From: an uncultured Eubacteriales bacterium
Lineage (GTDB): Bacteria; Bacillota; Clostridia; Christensenellales; Aristaeellaceae
Direction: 5' to 3'
Assembly: GCA_902767565.1 (NCBI GenBank)
Contig: CACXHY010000002.1
Span: forward strand, 1-64,000
DNA: 64,000 nucleotides
Shown: positions 37,065 to 46,260 of the stretch, piece after piece
How positions within the stretch are numbered: position 1 is the first letter of the stretch
Layout: every line of letters begins with the position of its first letter
The notes under the pieces: model-generated
Databases searched by the model: none
Seen by the model: only the letters and a program-made list of their open reading frames with translations
What the model was told of the DNA's origin: nothing
Position numbers and translations under genes: made by a program

Positions 37065-38018
37065 ATGAAACGTTTTCTCTCTCTGGCGACGGCTCTTTGC
37101 CTTCTTCTGGGCCTGTGCTCCTTCGCGGCTGCGGAGGGTGACGAGCCCCTGCGGGTCGTGGCCCTGAAGGGACCCACGGCCATGGGTATGGTCAAACTGA
37201 TGAGCGAGGAGGATCCGGCGTATGCCTTCGAGATCGTCTCCGACATCACCATGGTCACCCCCATGGTGGCGCGGGGCGAGGTGGATATCGCCGCCGTTCC
37301 CGCCAATGTGGCGGCCGTGCTGTACAACAATCCGGACGTGGACGTGCAGGTGCTGTGCGTCAACACGCTGGGCGTCCTCTACATCGTGGAGAACGGGGAC
37401 ACCGTCCACAGCGTGGAGGACCTGAAGGGCCGCACGATCTATGCCAGCGGCGCCGGCGCGACCCCGGAGTATGCCCTGAACTACATCCTGAGCGCCAACG
37501 GCATCGAGGATGTGAACGTGGAGTGGAAGAGCGAGCACACCGAGTGCCTCTCCGCCCTGCTGGCCGATGAGAACGGCATCGCCATGCTGCCCCAGCCCTT
37601 CGTCACCACCGCGCTGATGAAGAACGAAAACCTGCGGGTGGCTCTGAGCCTGACGGACGAGTGGAACGCCCTCCAGGCCGGCAGCGAGACCCCCTCCGCC
37701 ATGGTGACCGGCGTGCTGATCGTGCGCCACGCCTACGCCGAAGCCCATCCCGACAAGGTCAACGCCTTCATGGATGCCTATGCCGCTTCCGTGGAGTGGG
37801 TGAACGCCAACGTGGATGAAGCCGCCGCGCTGGTGGGCGGCTATGACATCGTGCCCGAAGCCGTGGCCCGCCAGGCCATCCCCGCCTGCAACATCGTGTG
37901 CATCCGGGACGAGGAACTGGTTGCCGCCCTGGGGGGCTACCTGACCGTGCTCTTCGAGCAGAACCCCCGGGCCGTCGGCGGCGCCGTTCCCGGCGAGGAC
38001 TTCTGGTATGCCCGCTGA
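37065..38018 (+). CDS. ABC transporter substrate-binding protein (SsuA/NMT1-like)
   Basis: A 317-residue exported binding protein with a signal peptide ending SFAAAEG. The NMT1/SsuA-type fold is suggested by LRVVALKGPTAMGMVKLM, RGEVDIAAVPANVAAVLYN and the HSVEDLKGRTIYASGAGATPE segment. The Cys in the signal region does not form a clear lipobox. It lies between a Crp/Fnr gene and a fused permease-ATPase, so it delivers the ligand of that importer. Possible ligands are thiamine-pyrimidine precursors, sulfonates or other small molecules. Confidence 0.85.
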   Translation: MKRFLSLATALCLLLGLCSFAAAEGDEPLRVVALKGPTAMGMVKLMSEEDPAYAFEIVSDITMVTPMVARGEVDIAAVPANVAAVLYNNPDVDVQVLCVNTLGVLYIVENGDTVHSVEDLKGRTIYASGAGATPEYALNYILSANGIEDVNVEWKSEHTECLSALLADENGIAMLPQPFVTTALMKNENLRVALSLTDEWNALQAGSETPSAMVTGVLIVRHAYAEAHPDKVNAFMDAYAASVEWVNANVDEAAALVGGYDIVPEAVARQAIPACNIVCIRDEELVAALGGYLTVLFEQNPRAVGGAVPGEDFWYAR

Positions 38019-38042
38019 GCCGGGCGACATCCCGGTTTTTGA

Positions 38043-38083
38043 GAACATCCCTTTCCCGCAGGCATTCCGGGAAAGGGATGTTC
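38043..38083 (+). promoter_or_regulatory. Perfect 16-bp inverted repeat between binding protein and permease genes
   Basis: GAACATCCCTTTCCCG pairs perfectly with CGGGAAAGGGATGTTC around a 9-nt loop. No U-run follows. Such hairpins often stabilise the upstream mRNA, so that the binding protein is made in excess of the membrane parts. Partial termination is also possible. Confidence 0.65.
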
Positions 38084-38196
38084 CGGTTCGGGGGATATAT
38101 CGCCGCTGTGTGCTGACCGCGGGCGTCAGACGGCGGTAAAACGGTATGGAACGGAAAACGCGGGAGGAACGGGCGCAGAAAGGAGAGGACGAGCCG

Positions 38197-39600
38197 ATGA
38201 AGCCGCGCGGAGAGATCAAATGGTGGGCTGTGCTGATCTGGCTGCTGATCTGGCAGGCCGCCGCCATGCTGGTGAACTCGGAACTGCTCCTCGTATCCCC
38301 CGTGCGCACGGTGACCCGCCTGTGGGAACTGGCAGGGGAGGGTCCCTTCTGGGGCGCGGTGGGGTATTCCTTCCTGCGGATCGCCCTGGGCTTCCTGATC
38401 GGCACCCTGCTGGGCGTGCTGCTGGCGATCCTGGCCGGACGGTTCCCTCCGGTCCGGCAGCTGCTGGCGCCCCTGATGCTGACGGTGAGATCCGTGCCCG
38501 TGGCCTCGTTCATCGTGGTGATCCTGATCTGGTTCGGGGCCCGGCAGCTCTCGGTCGTCATAGACCTGCTGATGGTGCTCCCCATCATCTACACCAATAC
38601 GCTGACAGGCATCCTCTCCCGGGACGGACAGATCGGGGAGGTGGCCCGGGTCTTCCGGGTCTCCCCGGTCCGCCGGGGGCTGTACATGGACCTGCCCCAG
38701 GTGCTGCCCCACTTTCGCTCGGGCTGCCGGCTGGCGCTGGGTCTGTGCTGGAAAGCGGGCATCGCGGCGGAGCTCATCAGCCAGCCCAAGGGATCCATCG
38801 GCGCGGAACTGCAGATGTCTCGCCTGTATCTGGAGACCCGGGACGTGTTTGCCTGGACCCTCGCCATCATCCTGCTGTCCATGGCCGCCGAGCGGGCGGT
38901 GCTCGCCGGGCTGAAACTTCTCGAGCGGCGCGTCACCCGCGTTCCCGAGCGGCGCGGCGGGAAGCGGCTGGACGAAGCACATACCGCAGCCCCGGGCCCG
39001 TATCACGGCGTTTTTCTCCGCGGTCTCCGCAAGTCCTTTGACGGGAAGGAAGTCCTGCCGGGCGTCGACCTCAGGATCCCGGAGGGCGTGACCACGTGCG
39101 TCATGGCGCCGTCCGGCGCGGGCAAGACCACGCTGGTGCGCGTCCTTCTGGGGCTGATCCCTCCGGACGGCGGAACGATCATCGGCCTGCAAGCCCGGAG
39201 GATCGCCGCCGTGTTCCAGGAGGACCGGCTGGTGGAGCCCATGGACGCCGTGTCCAACATCCGCCTGGTGTCGCCCGGGGTCGACCGGCAGACCGTCCTG
39301 GACGCCCTGGCTTCCTTCGGCCTGTCCGCGGACAGCGCCGCGCAGCCGGTCCGGGAGCTCTCCGGGGGCATGCGCCGGCGGGTGGCGCTGCTGCGCGCCC
39401 TGCTGGCGGACTGGGATCTTCTGACCCTGGATGAGCCCTTTCAGGGGCTGGACGAGGCCACCCGCCGGGAGGTGATCCGGGAGGTCCGGAGCCGGAGCGG
39501 CGGCCGCACCGTGCTGCTGATCACCCACGATCCGGAGGAGGCTGCCCTCATGGGCGCGCGGGTCACCGCGCTTCCGGGCGCGGAGGACGCTCCCCGCTGA
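38197..39600 (+). CDS. Fused ABC permease-ATPase (SsuC-SsuB-like)
   Basis: One 467-residue polypeptide carries both transporter parts. Residues about 1-265 are a BPD-type permease with six hydrophobic segments and the SPVRRGLYMDLPQVLPHF coupling (EAA-like) loop. After a linker, about residues 285-467 form an ABC ATPase: APSGAGKTT, Q-loop FQEDRLVEP, signature ELSGGMRRRVAL, LLTLDEPFQGLD, and LITHD. NitT/TauT-type systems normally encode these separately. The frame is unbroken and there is no internal start with a ribosome binding site at the junction. ATG 38197 follows AAAGGAGAGG. Confidence 0.9.
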   Translation: MKPRGEIKWWAVLIWLLIWQAAAMLVNSELLLVSPVRTVTRLWELAGEGPFWGAVGYSFLRIALGFLIGTLLGVLLAILAGRFPPVRQLLAPLMLTVRSVPVASFIVVILIWFGARQLSVVIDLLMVLPIIYTNTLTGILSRDGQIGEVARVFRVSPVRRGLYMDLPQVLPHFRSGCRLALGLCWKAGIAAELISQPKGSIGAELQMSRLYLETRDVFAWTLAIILLSMAAERAVLAGLKLLERRVTRVPERRGGKRLDEAHTAAPGPYHGVFLRGLRKSFDGKEVLPGVDLRIPEGVTTCVMAPSGAGKTTLVRVLLGLIPPDGGTIIGLQARRIAAVFQEDRLVEPMDAVSNIRLVSPGVDRQTVLDALASFGLSADSAAQPVRELSGGMRRRVALLRALLADWDLLTLDEPFQGLDEATRREVIREVRSRSGGRTVLLITHDPEEAALMGARVTALPGAEDAPR

Positions 39601-39627
39601 CGCCCGCGTTCCCCGCTGCTTTCATTG

Positions 39628-39649
39628 CCGGCCCACGCGGCCGGTTTTT
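39628..39649 (+). terminator. Terminator after the fused transporter gene
   Basis: CCGGCC/GGCCGG stem followed by TTTTT. Confidence 0.85.
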
Positions 39650-39670
39650 CGTGCCGGAACAGGGCAAGGG

Positions 39671-39702
39671 AAAAGGACCGGCCATGTGCGGCCGATCCTT
39701 TT
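39671..39702. terminator. Second, bidirectional terminator-like hairpin
   Basis: AAAAGGACCGGCC pairs with GGCCGATCCTTTT with one mismatch, with A/T runs at both ends. It can serve both the transporter (plus) and degV (minus). Confidence 0.7.
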
Positions 39703-39745
39703 GATGCCAGAGACATATGCGGCGGGAAAGCCCGCCCTTTCGGGC

Positions 39746-40594
39746 TTATTTGCTGATGAACAGGACGCCCAGCGTGTTGGGACCGCAGTGGCTCGATACC
39801 ACGCAGCCTGCCCGGGTCTCCAGGATCTCTCCGAAATAGTTCATGGCGCGGAGGGTCTCCTTGACGGGCTCCACCAGGGTCTGATCCTGGCAGGTATGGG
39901 TGACGAACACCCGGTCGGGCTCCGCGTTCCGGATGGCGGGCATGAGCTCTTCCACATAGCGGTCCAGGGAGCGCTTCATGCTGCCCCGGAACTTGGTGTC
40001 CGGCCGCATACCGCCGTTCTCCACCACGATCTTGGGGTGCAGCTTCAGCATGCCGCCCATCAGGGCCGCGGCCCCGCTGCAGCGCCCGCCCCGGTGCAGA
40101 TAGGTCAGCGTGTCGACCACGAAGCTGGCCCGCACCCGGCTGCGGGTGGCCTCCACCTGCCGGACCACTTCGTCGCAGGGGAGCCCCTGCGCGGCCAGAT
40201 CCGCGGCGCGCAGGATCAGCAGGCCGATGCCGGTGGACAGGTTCTGGGAATCGATCACATGGATGCGGTCCGCCGCGTTCAGCTCCTCCGCGGCCATGCG
40301 CATGACCTGGCCGGAGGCGGACATGGACTCCGAAATGCAGAAGCAGATCAGCTCATCCCCGCGCTCCACATAGGTCCGGAACTTCTTGACGACCTTATCC
40401 ACGGGGAACACCGCGGTCTTGGGCGTCTCCTTGGTGCGGTCGGACCATTCGTAGATCTCGGCCTGCGAGATGTCGACCCCGTCGGTGTAGACGGATTCGC
40501 CGAGGATCACGCTGAGGGGCAGGATGTCGATGTGATAGCGCTCGACAAGTTCGGGGGAAAGGTCGCAGGTGCTGTCCGCAAGAATTTGGATCAT
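39746..40594 (-). CDS. DegV family fatty-acid-binding protein
   Basis: A 282-residue DegV protein. MIQILADSTCDLSPE, the FPVDKVVKKF segment, CISESMSASGQ and VIDSQNLSTG are family motifs. DegV/FakB proteins bind a fatty acid and present it to the kinase FakA for phospholipid synthesis. No fakA lies nearby. ATG 40594 follows AAGGAG. A small GC-rich stem (39728-39747) overlaps the stop codon and may help termination. Confidence 0.92.
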   Translation of the reverse strand: MIQILADSTCDLSPELVERYHIDILPLSVILGESVYTDGVDISQAEIYEWSDRTKETPKTAVFPVDKVVKKFRTYVERGDELICFCISESMSASGQVMRMAAEELNAADRIHVIDSQNLSTGIGLLILRAADLAAQGLPCDEVVRQVEATRSRVRASFVVDTLTYLHRGGRCSGAAALMGGMLKLHPKIVVENGGMRPDTKFRGSMKRSLDRYVEELMPAIRNAEPDRVFVTHTCQDQTLVEPVKETLRAMNYFGEILETRAGCVVSSHCGPNTLGVLFISK

Positions 40595-40697
40595 AGCTGG
40601 CTCCTTGTAACAGACGAACATCTGCCGGAAGGACCTCCGGCAGAGGCCGCGATTTGCCCGCCGGTCCGCAAGAGACAGATGTCTCAGAAAGACCGGC
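40595..40697 (-). promoter_or_regulatory. Structured 5' leader of degV
   Basis: The roughly 100-nt leader can fold into GCCGGTC/GACCGGC enclosing a GAGACA/TGTCTC stem, followed by CTGCCGGA/TCCGGCAG close to the ribosome binding site. There is no obvious U-run. It may be a translational control element; no known riboswitch was recognised. Confidence 0.4.
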
Positions 40698-40703
40698 AAT
40701 GGA

Positions 40704-40732
40704 AATATAGCACAGGAGAGCCGCTTTGACAA
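40704..40732 (-). promoter_or_regulatory. Promoter of degV (TTGTCA-17-TATATT)
   Basis: -35 at 40727-40732 and -10 at 40704-40709 on the minus strand. Confidence 0.65.
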
Positions 40733-40822
40733 GGTGGAAATCAGAGGAACCGGTTTCCTCCGCATGGAAAACGGGGCGCTTCCATCGCGGATAGCGTCCC
40801 GGAAAGAGGTGCCGCGCGGCGG

Positions 40823-41530
40823 TCAGAAGAGGGTGCCGCGGATCACCGACTGCACCAGTCCGCCCGAACTGAAGATCCCCGCCAGGGAACTGCCGTCGAC
40901 CAGCGTCTGCACGGTATCCCCCGGGATCAGGGACTGGGCCACGGGCATCAGGGTGAAAATGATCAGCACGAACACGATGCCCCGGAGCAGGCCGAAGATC
41001 CCGCCCGCCAGCGTGTCCGCCTGCTTCAGCACGGGCAGCTTGACGATCGCGCGGAGGATGAAGCCGACGATCGAGAAAGCGATGTACAGCAGCAGAAACG
41101 TCGCGACGAAGCTGATGATCCCCATGCACGCGTTGACCAGGCCCTCGCTGACATAGGCCTGCACGGTTTTGCCCGCGTCCAGCGCCCCGTTCAGGAGGTT
41201 GTTTTCGATGAATTCGGCGATGGGGGCCGGCAGGTTCAGCCCGGACAGGGCTTGCCGGACGACGCCCGGCATCTGTTCCGTGCCGATCTCCGCCACCGTT
41301 TTGGCGGCATATTCCGTGTGGATCATGGAATCCGTATAGGTCTCCAGCATCTGGCGCAGACCGAAGGTGTCCTGCAGGAACCGGCCTACAGGACGGCGCA
41401 GCCAGAAGGCGCCGATAAAGGAGATCAGCGCGCCGCCCGTATTGGTGACCGAGGGAATGAACCCCCGGAACAGGCCGAAGATGACGCTGGCCCCGATCAC
41501 CACGATGATCCCGATGTCTAGAGCGTTCAT
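40823..41530 (-). CDS. CvpA family membrane protein
   Basis: A 235-residue integral membrane protein. Its N-terminal pattern (ALDIGIIVVIGASVIFGLFRGFI) and C-terminal DTLAGGIFGLLRGIVFVLII are those of CvpA. The family is linked to colicin V production and envelope homeostasis. Its role in Firmicutes is unclear. It overlaps the L,D-transpeptidase gene by 4 bp and is co-translated with it. Confidence 0.85.
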   Translation of the reverse strand: MNALDIGIIVVIGASVIFGLFRGFIPSVTNTGGALISFIGAFWLRRPVGRFLQDTFGLRQMLETYTDSMIHTEYAAKTVAEIGTEQMPGVVRQALSGLNLPAPIAEFIENNLLNGALDAGKTVQAYVSEGLVNACMGIISFVATFLLLYIAFSIVGFILRAIVKLPVLKQADTLAGGIFGLLRGIVFVLIIFTLMPVAQSLIPGDTVQTLVDGSSLAGIFSSGGLVQSVIRGTLF

Positions 41531-43635
41531 CTTGTCACCTCGATGAAGCCCTGCTTTTCGCGGGCTTCGGTCAGCTGCGGGTTGTGATTGCCGCCGGGGA
41601 GGTATTCCTGGTTGATGGCCGCGATGTCCTTCAGGCGGAGGGGCGGATTGCACCAGGGGCAGCAGGTGAGCTTGGCGTAGGCCGGATCATCCAGCTCTCC
41701 GTAGGTGAAGGCCGTGAAGGTCTTGCCCTTGGCGGAATAGCAGGTCTCGCAGGAATGATACATGGAGCCGCCTTTGGGATTGTAGTAGATGACCGTGTCG
41801 GGGCTGGGCGGCGAGACCTGCCGGCCCTGCCAGTCCTCCCAGATGACGATGCGGGTATTGTTCTTTTTGTTGGACCATATCCAGGCCATGTTCACGCCCT
41901 GGGGGGTGCGCCTGCGCTGAACGCGGATGCAGCCGTGGCTGGCCTTGGTGCCCAGAGAGGGCTCGAAGGTGCCGTAATACTTTTCACCGTTCTTGTTTTC
42001 GCTGTGGGGCACCTCGTGCAGAAGGTCGCCGCCGTTGAAGCGGATGGCCATGGAGCAGATCATGCTGCCGTCCTGGAAGCCGCCCACCGCCGGCACCATC
42101 AGCAGGAACTCGCCGGAACGGGTTTCATTGTAAGGCTGCTTGGCGTTGACCTTGCCGGTGGAGACCAGCAGGGTATCGTAGAGGCGGCCGTCCTTGAAGA
42201 TGTACATCCGCTGGGTCAGCTTGTCCACCACGATGCCCATCTCCTGATTGGGGGTAACGGTTTTGAGATAGCCGGCGGGGATCCACCCCTGGACCAGCAT
42301 GTTCCAGGCCTTGATGCTGCTGTCGTGGAAAGAGGAGGAGTAGCACTCGATCAGCGCCCAGTCTCCCCGGATATCCAGCACGTGGACGCCCTGGCTGATG
42401 CAGGTGACGACGCCCACGCCTTCGGAATTGGCGTCGGGTTCGCGGCGGATGGTGACCTGCGAGCGCTGGGCGTTCTTTTTCCCGTTGTCCACCACGGTGA
42501 TGGGGGAGGTGAGCATGGCCCAGACGGCATCCTCGTCGGTGATGTCCATGGGCATGGTCCAGTAATTGAAGGACGTGTCCTGCCCCTCGTAGGGACTGCC
42601 GTGGGCGGGGGTGTACTGCCGCTGATCGTTGTTCTGCAGCCAGACGGGGTTTTCGGCGGTGAGGGTCACGCCGGAGGGATCCGCAGCGGGCTCCCCGGGC
42701 TCGTCCAGGCTGACGTGCTCGATGACTTCCGTCTCCTCCGGCAGGGCTTCGGGGGCGACGCCGCTGTCCGCTTCTTCGGGCAGCGCTTCCATGGTGATGA
42801 CGCCGTCCCCTTCCGCGGCCACATCGGCGGCTTCCGTTTCCCCGGGCAGTGCTTCCGGCTCCCCGGCGGTGTCGTCCGCGGTCTCCGGCAGGGGCTCCTC
42901 CGCGTCCACGGTGTCGTCCGCGGCCTCCGGCGGGATCTCTTCCTCCGCGAGAAGCTCACCGTTTTCCGGCAGGGCCGCTCCGGCGTTGTTCACGGTGAAG
43001 GAGAGGGAGACCGGGTCCGAGACGTCGTTCCCGGCCCGAAGGGTCACGTCCAGCCGGTATTCGCCGCCCGCCAGGGTCTCGCCGAAGGCGTCGGTGATGG
43101 CGATGGTCAGGTTCAGCGCGTCTGCCTCCAGGTCCCGCTCGATCAGGGTGAACTGTTCGCTCTCCGTGATCAGGGTCAGCTCCGCGTGCAGCACGCCGCC
43201 CCCGGAGAGCACGCCCGTGAGATGCAGCTCCGGCTCGTCCGCGGTGAGGGCCGTGCGGTCCGCCGCCACCGCGGTGATGAACGGAGCGGGTTCGCCGATC
43301 GTCAGCGGGCACGCCGCCGTCCCGCCGCCGGACGCCAGCTTCAGCACGGCCTCTCCCGGGACCAGCAGCACGCCTTCATGGGTGCCGTTCCACCACAGGT
43401 AGCTGGTGCCGGCGCCGGCCTGCGTACCGTCGGCGATGACGGCCAGCACCTCGCCCTCCGGGGTTTCGGCGGTGAGGGTGATCGTCCCGGCGGCGGGAAG
43501 GGTCACGGCGATGACCGCCGCCTTGCCGGGCCGCACGGGGTCGCTGAAGCATTCCACCCCGAGGGCGGACGTCTCGGCCGGCGCGGCGCCGGTCAGCAGG
43601 ACCAGGATCAGAAACAGAGACAGGATCTTGCGCAT
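41527..43635 (-). CDS. Secreted L,D-transpeptidase with long acidic linker
   Basis: A 702-residue exported protein with a signal peptide ending APAET. Two beta-sandwich modules, the first FlgD-like with YLWWNGTHEG, occupy residues 25-225. A Glu/Pro/Asp-rich linker of about 100 residues follows, then an SH3-like segment (VTIRREPDANSEGVGVVTC). The YkuD catalytic domain (about residues 465-600) has SHGCIRV, holding the catalytic Cys. It cross-links or edits peptidoglycan independently of penicillin-binding proteins. Two cysteine pairs near the C-terminus (SCETC, CCPWC) suggest a metal-binding tail. Confidence 0.9.
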   Translation of the reverse strand: MRKILSLFLILVLLTGAAPAETSALGVECFSDPVRPGKAAVIAVTLPAAGTITLTAETPEGEVLAVIADGTQAGAGTSYLWWNGTHEGVLLVPGEAVLKLASGGGTAACPLTIGEPAPFITAVAADRTALTADEPELHLTGVLSGGGVLHAELTLITESEQFTLIERDLEADALNLTIAITDAFGETLAGGEYRLDVTLRAGNDVSDPVSLSFTVNNAGAALPENGELLAEEEIPPEAADDTVDAEEPLPETADDTAGEPEALPGETEAADVAAEGDGVITMEALPEEADSGVAPEALPEETEVIEHVSLDEPGEPAADPSGVTLTAENPVWLQNNDQRQYTPAHGSPYEGQDTSFNYWTMPMDITDEDAVWAMLTSPITVVDNGKKNAQRSQVTIRREPDANSEGVGVVTCISQGVHVLDIRGDWALIECYSSSFHDSSIKAWNMLVQGWIPAGYLKTVTPNQEMGIVVDKLTQRMYIFKDGRLYDTLLVSTGKVNAKQPYNETRSGEFLLMVPAVGGFQDGSMICSMAIRFNGGDLLHEVPHSENKNGEKYYGTFEPSLGTKASHGCIRVQRRRTPQGVNMAWIWSNKKNNTRIVIWEDWQGRQVSPPSPDTVIYYNPKGGSMYHSCETCYSAKGKTFTAFTYGELDDPAYAKLTCCPWCNPPLRLKDIAAINQEYLPGGNHNPQLTEAREKQGFIEVTR

Positions 43636-43721
43636 AGGATACCTCATACAGATCTCAGGCTGCGCTCCGTTTTCGCCCGAGGGGGCGAACGAAGCACGAA
43701 TGCGGTCGTTTGTTCAGACGT

Positions 43722-44699
43722 TCAACGCTCCGGCGGGCAGGCGTCAGCCATTTCGCCGGTGCGGTCGGCGATGATGTAGCGCGGGCGGTCCTTGACCTCC
43801 AGGTAGATCTTGCCGATGTACTCCCCGATCACGCCGAGGAACAGGGTCAGGATGCCGCCGATGAAGCAGACGATGGTGACGGTGGAAGCCCAGCCGGCCA
43901 CCGCATGGCCCGTCAGCGCGGTGATCAGGATCCAGATGATGGCGATGAAGGACAGCAGGCTGATGAACAGGCCGGAGAGGGTGATCATGCGGATGGGCTT
44001 GACCGACAGGCTGGTGACCCCGTCAAAGGCAAGGCCCAGCATTTTCCGCAGGGGATAATGGCTCTTGCCCGCCAGCCGCTCGTGCCGGTCGTAGGAGACG
44101 CAGGTGGATCTGAACCCCACCAGCGGCACCATGCCCCGCAGATACAGGTTGACCTCCCGGAACTTCGCGAACTCCCGCAGCGCCCGGGCGGACATGAGCC
44201 GATAGTCCGCGTGGTTGTAGACGACCTCCGCCCCCATGAACTTCAGGAACCTGTAAAAGCCCTGGGCGGTGGTGCGCTTGAAGAAGGTGTCGGTCTCCCG
44301 GCTGTCCCGCACGCCGTACACGATCTCGCAGCCATCATACCAGGCGTCCACCATTTTGTCCATGGCATCCAGGTCGTCCTGCCCGTCGCAGTCGATGCTG
44401 ATGGTGATGTCGCAGCGGTCCATGGCCTCCATCAGCCCGGCCAGCACGGCGTTCTGATGGCCGCGGTTGCGGCTCTGGGCAATGCCCTGGAAATGCTCAT
44501 CCTGCCGGCTCAGGCCGCAGATGATCTCCCAGGTGCGGTCCTTCGATCCGTCGTTGACGAAGAGCACCCGGCTCTCCTCCGCGATGCGGCCCTTTTCCGT
44601 CAGGCTGCGGAGCTTTTCCCGGAACAGCCCGCTGGTGACGGGGAGCACTTCCTCCTCGTTGTAGCAGGGGACGACGATGTACAGGATCGGCGGCTTCAT
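43722..44699 (-). CDS. GT2 glycosyltransferase (GtrB/dolichol-phosphate-mannose-synthase-like)
   Basis: A 325-residue enzyme. The GT2 domain contains VPCYNEEEVLP, VNDGSKDRTW and the metal-binding ISIDCDGQDD. Two C-terminal membrane helices (about 235-260 and 270-295) are typical of undecaprenyl-phosphate glucosyltransferases. It probably loads a sugar on the lipid carrier for wall polymers or surface glycans. ATG 44699 has AAGGAGGT upstream. Confidence 0.9.
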   Translation of the reverse strand: MKPPILYIVVPCYNEEEVLPVTSGLFREKLRSLTEKGRIAEESRVLFVNDGSKDRTWEIICGLSRQDEHFQGIAQSRNRGHQNAVLAGLMEAMDRCDITISIDCDGQDDLDAMDKMVDAWYDGCEIVYGVRDSRETDTFFKRTTAQGFYRFLKFMGAEVVYNHADYRLMSARALREFAKFREVNLYLRGMVPLVGFRSTCVSYDRHERLAGKSHYPLRKMLGLAFDGVTSLSVKPIRMITLSGLFISLLSFIAIIWILITALTGHAVAGWASTVTIVCFIGGILTLFLGVIGEYIGKIYLEVKDRPRYIIADRTGEMADACPPER

Positions 44700-44766
44700 G
44701 GCGGCACCTCCTTGAAAGGGATTCACCCGAATAGACGATGCGCTCGCCGGTTTTCTTCCCGCCGGC

Positions 44767-46260
44767 TCAGGTTCTCTCCAGAACGCGGCGCAGATCGCCT
44801 TCCGCTTCCGCCCGGAAGGTGCCGGGGCGCAGCTTCCGGTGGACGGCCGCGAAGGCCAGTCCCTGGTCGCTGAGCACCTGCGCCGGCGCGAGATCCAGCC
44901 GGGCGGCGACGGCGGTCCGCTGCCAGTCCAAAGCCCACCGGCGCACGTTCTCTTCGCTGCCGTTCAGGTCGGGCACCGGCGCCAGGGCGGTCCAGCCGCC
45001 GATCCGCGCGCGCTTCACGCAGGCGGAGCAGATGCCGCAGGGAGCGGCGCGCCCGCCGAAGAAAGCGGCCAGCTGGGCCGGGATGCAGCGCCCGTTCAGG
45101 GCGACCCGAAGCATGGCTTCCCGCTCGGCGGTCTCACGGCGGGCTTTCCGGGCGGCCCGCAGCCGCTGTCCCACCCGCCACAGGGGGACCCGGAGCCGCT
45201 CCCTGCGGGCGTTCCGCGCGTCGTATGCCAGCCGGCTGAGATCGGCGGGATCCACCAGCAGCACGCAGTCGGCGGGCAGGCCGTCCCGTCCGGCCCGGCC
45301 GGTCTGCTGGGCAAAATCGGTGACGCTGTCGGGGAGCCGGTCCTGCAGCACCCAGCGGATGTCGGGGATATCGACCCCCATGCCGAAGGCGGAGGTGGCC
45401 GCCAGCACCCGGATGTTGCCCCGGGCATAGGCGTCCTGCGTCTGCCGGCGGTCCTCCCGGCTCATGCCCGCGTGGTAGAAGCCCGCGGAGGCCCCGCCGC
45501 GGCGCAGGATATCCGCCAGCTGCTCGCAGCGCCTGCGGGAACGGCAGAAGACCACGCCGCGCTCTCCCTCGTGCAGGCGGCACAGGCGCAGCGCTTCCGC
45601 GTCGGGATCGGAGGTGGTCAGAACAAGATAGCGGAGGTTCTCGCGGATCAGCGGCAGGCGCACGAGACGCGGATCCCGCAGTCCCACGCTGCGGATGACG
45701 GCCCTGCGCAGCGCGGCGCCGGCGGTGGCGGTCATGGCGCACACCGCGGGCCGGGGCGACAGCAGGGCCAGGAAACGGGCGATCTCTCCGTAGGCCGGCC
45801 GGAATTCCTCCCCCCACTGCACGGCGCAGTGGGCTTCGTCCACCACCAGCAGGGCCGGCGGCGCGGCCTGCATGAGCTCCCGGAACCGGGCGGTCTGCAG
45901 GCGCTCGGGGGAGACATAGATCAGCTTTGCACGGCCCTTCCGGATCTCCGCGAGGGAGTCCTCAAAGTCGTCCCGGCTTTGCAGGCTGTCCAGCAGGACG
46001 GCGGGGATCCCTTTCTCGCGCAGCCCCGCCACCTGGTCCCGCATGAGGGCGATCAGGGGCGAGACCACCAGCGCGGTCCCGTCCAGCACAAGGGCCGGCA
46101 GCTGATAGCACAGGGACTTGCCCGCGCCCGTGGGGAACAGGGCGAAGAGGTCCTGTCCCCGCAGGAGGGTCTCCACCGCCTCCCGCTGGCCCGGGCGAAA
46201 GTCCTCCACGCCGAAGACGCGGCGCAGGAGATCCTCCGCGCGGCGCATGTCCGGCCTCAT
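44767..46260 (-). CDS. recQ: RecQ-type DNA helicase
   Basis: A 497-residue SF2 helicase, shorter than E. coli RecQ. It has FRPGQREAVETLL, Walker A PTGAGKS, DEAHCAVQWG (DEAH box), SAFGMGVDIPD and QQTGRAGRDG. The zinc-binding Cys group (CIPAQL... CGICSAC) is present. A winged-helix RQC domain seems missing or reduced; the C-terminal 75 residues may be an HRDC-like helical domain. It overlaps the rel gene by 4 bp. Confidence 0.9.
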   Translation of the reverse strand: MRPDMRRAEDLLRRVFGVEDFRPGQREAVETLLRGQDLFALFPTGAGKSLCYQLPALVLDGTALVVSPLIALMRDQVAGLREKGIPAVLLDSLQSRDDFEDSLAEIRKGRAKLIYVSPERLQTARFRELMQAAPPALLVVDEAHCAVQWGEEFRPAYGEIARFLALLSPRPAVCAMTATAGAALRRAVIRSVGLRDPRLVRLPLIRENLRYLVLTTSDPDAEALRLCRLHEGERGVVFCRSRRRCEQLADILRRGGASAGFYHAGMSREDRRQTQDAYARGNIRVLAATSAFGMGVDIPDIRWVLQDRLPDSVTDFAQQTGRAGRDGLPADCVLLVDPADLSRLAYDARNARRERLRVPLWRVGQRLRAARKARRETAEREAMLRVALNGRCIPAQLAAFFGGRAAPCGICSACVKRARIGGWTALAPVPDLNGSEENVRRWALDWQRTAVAARLDLAPAQVLSDQGLAFAAVHRKLRPGTFRAEAEGDLRRVLERT

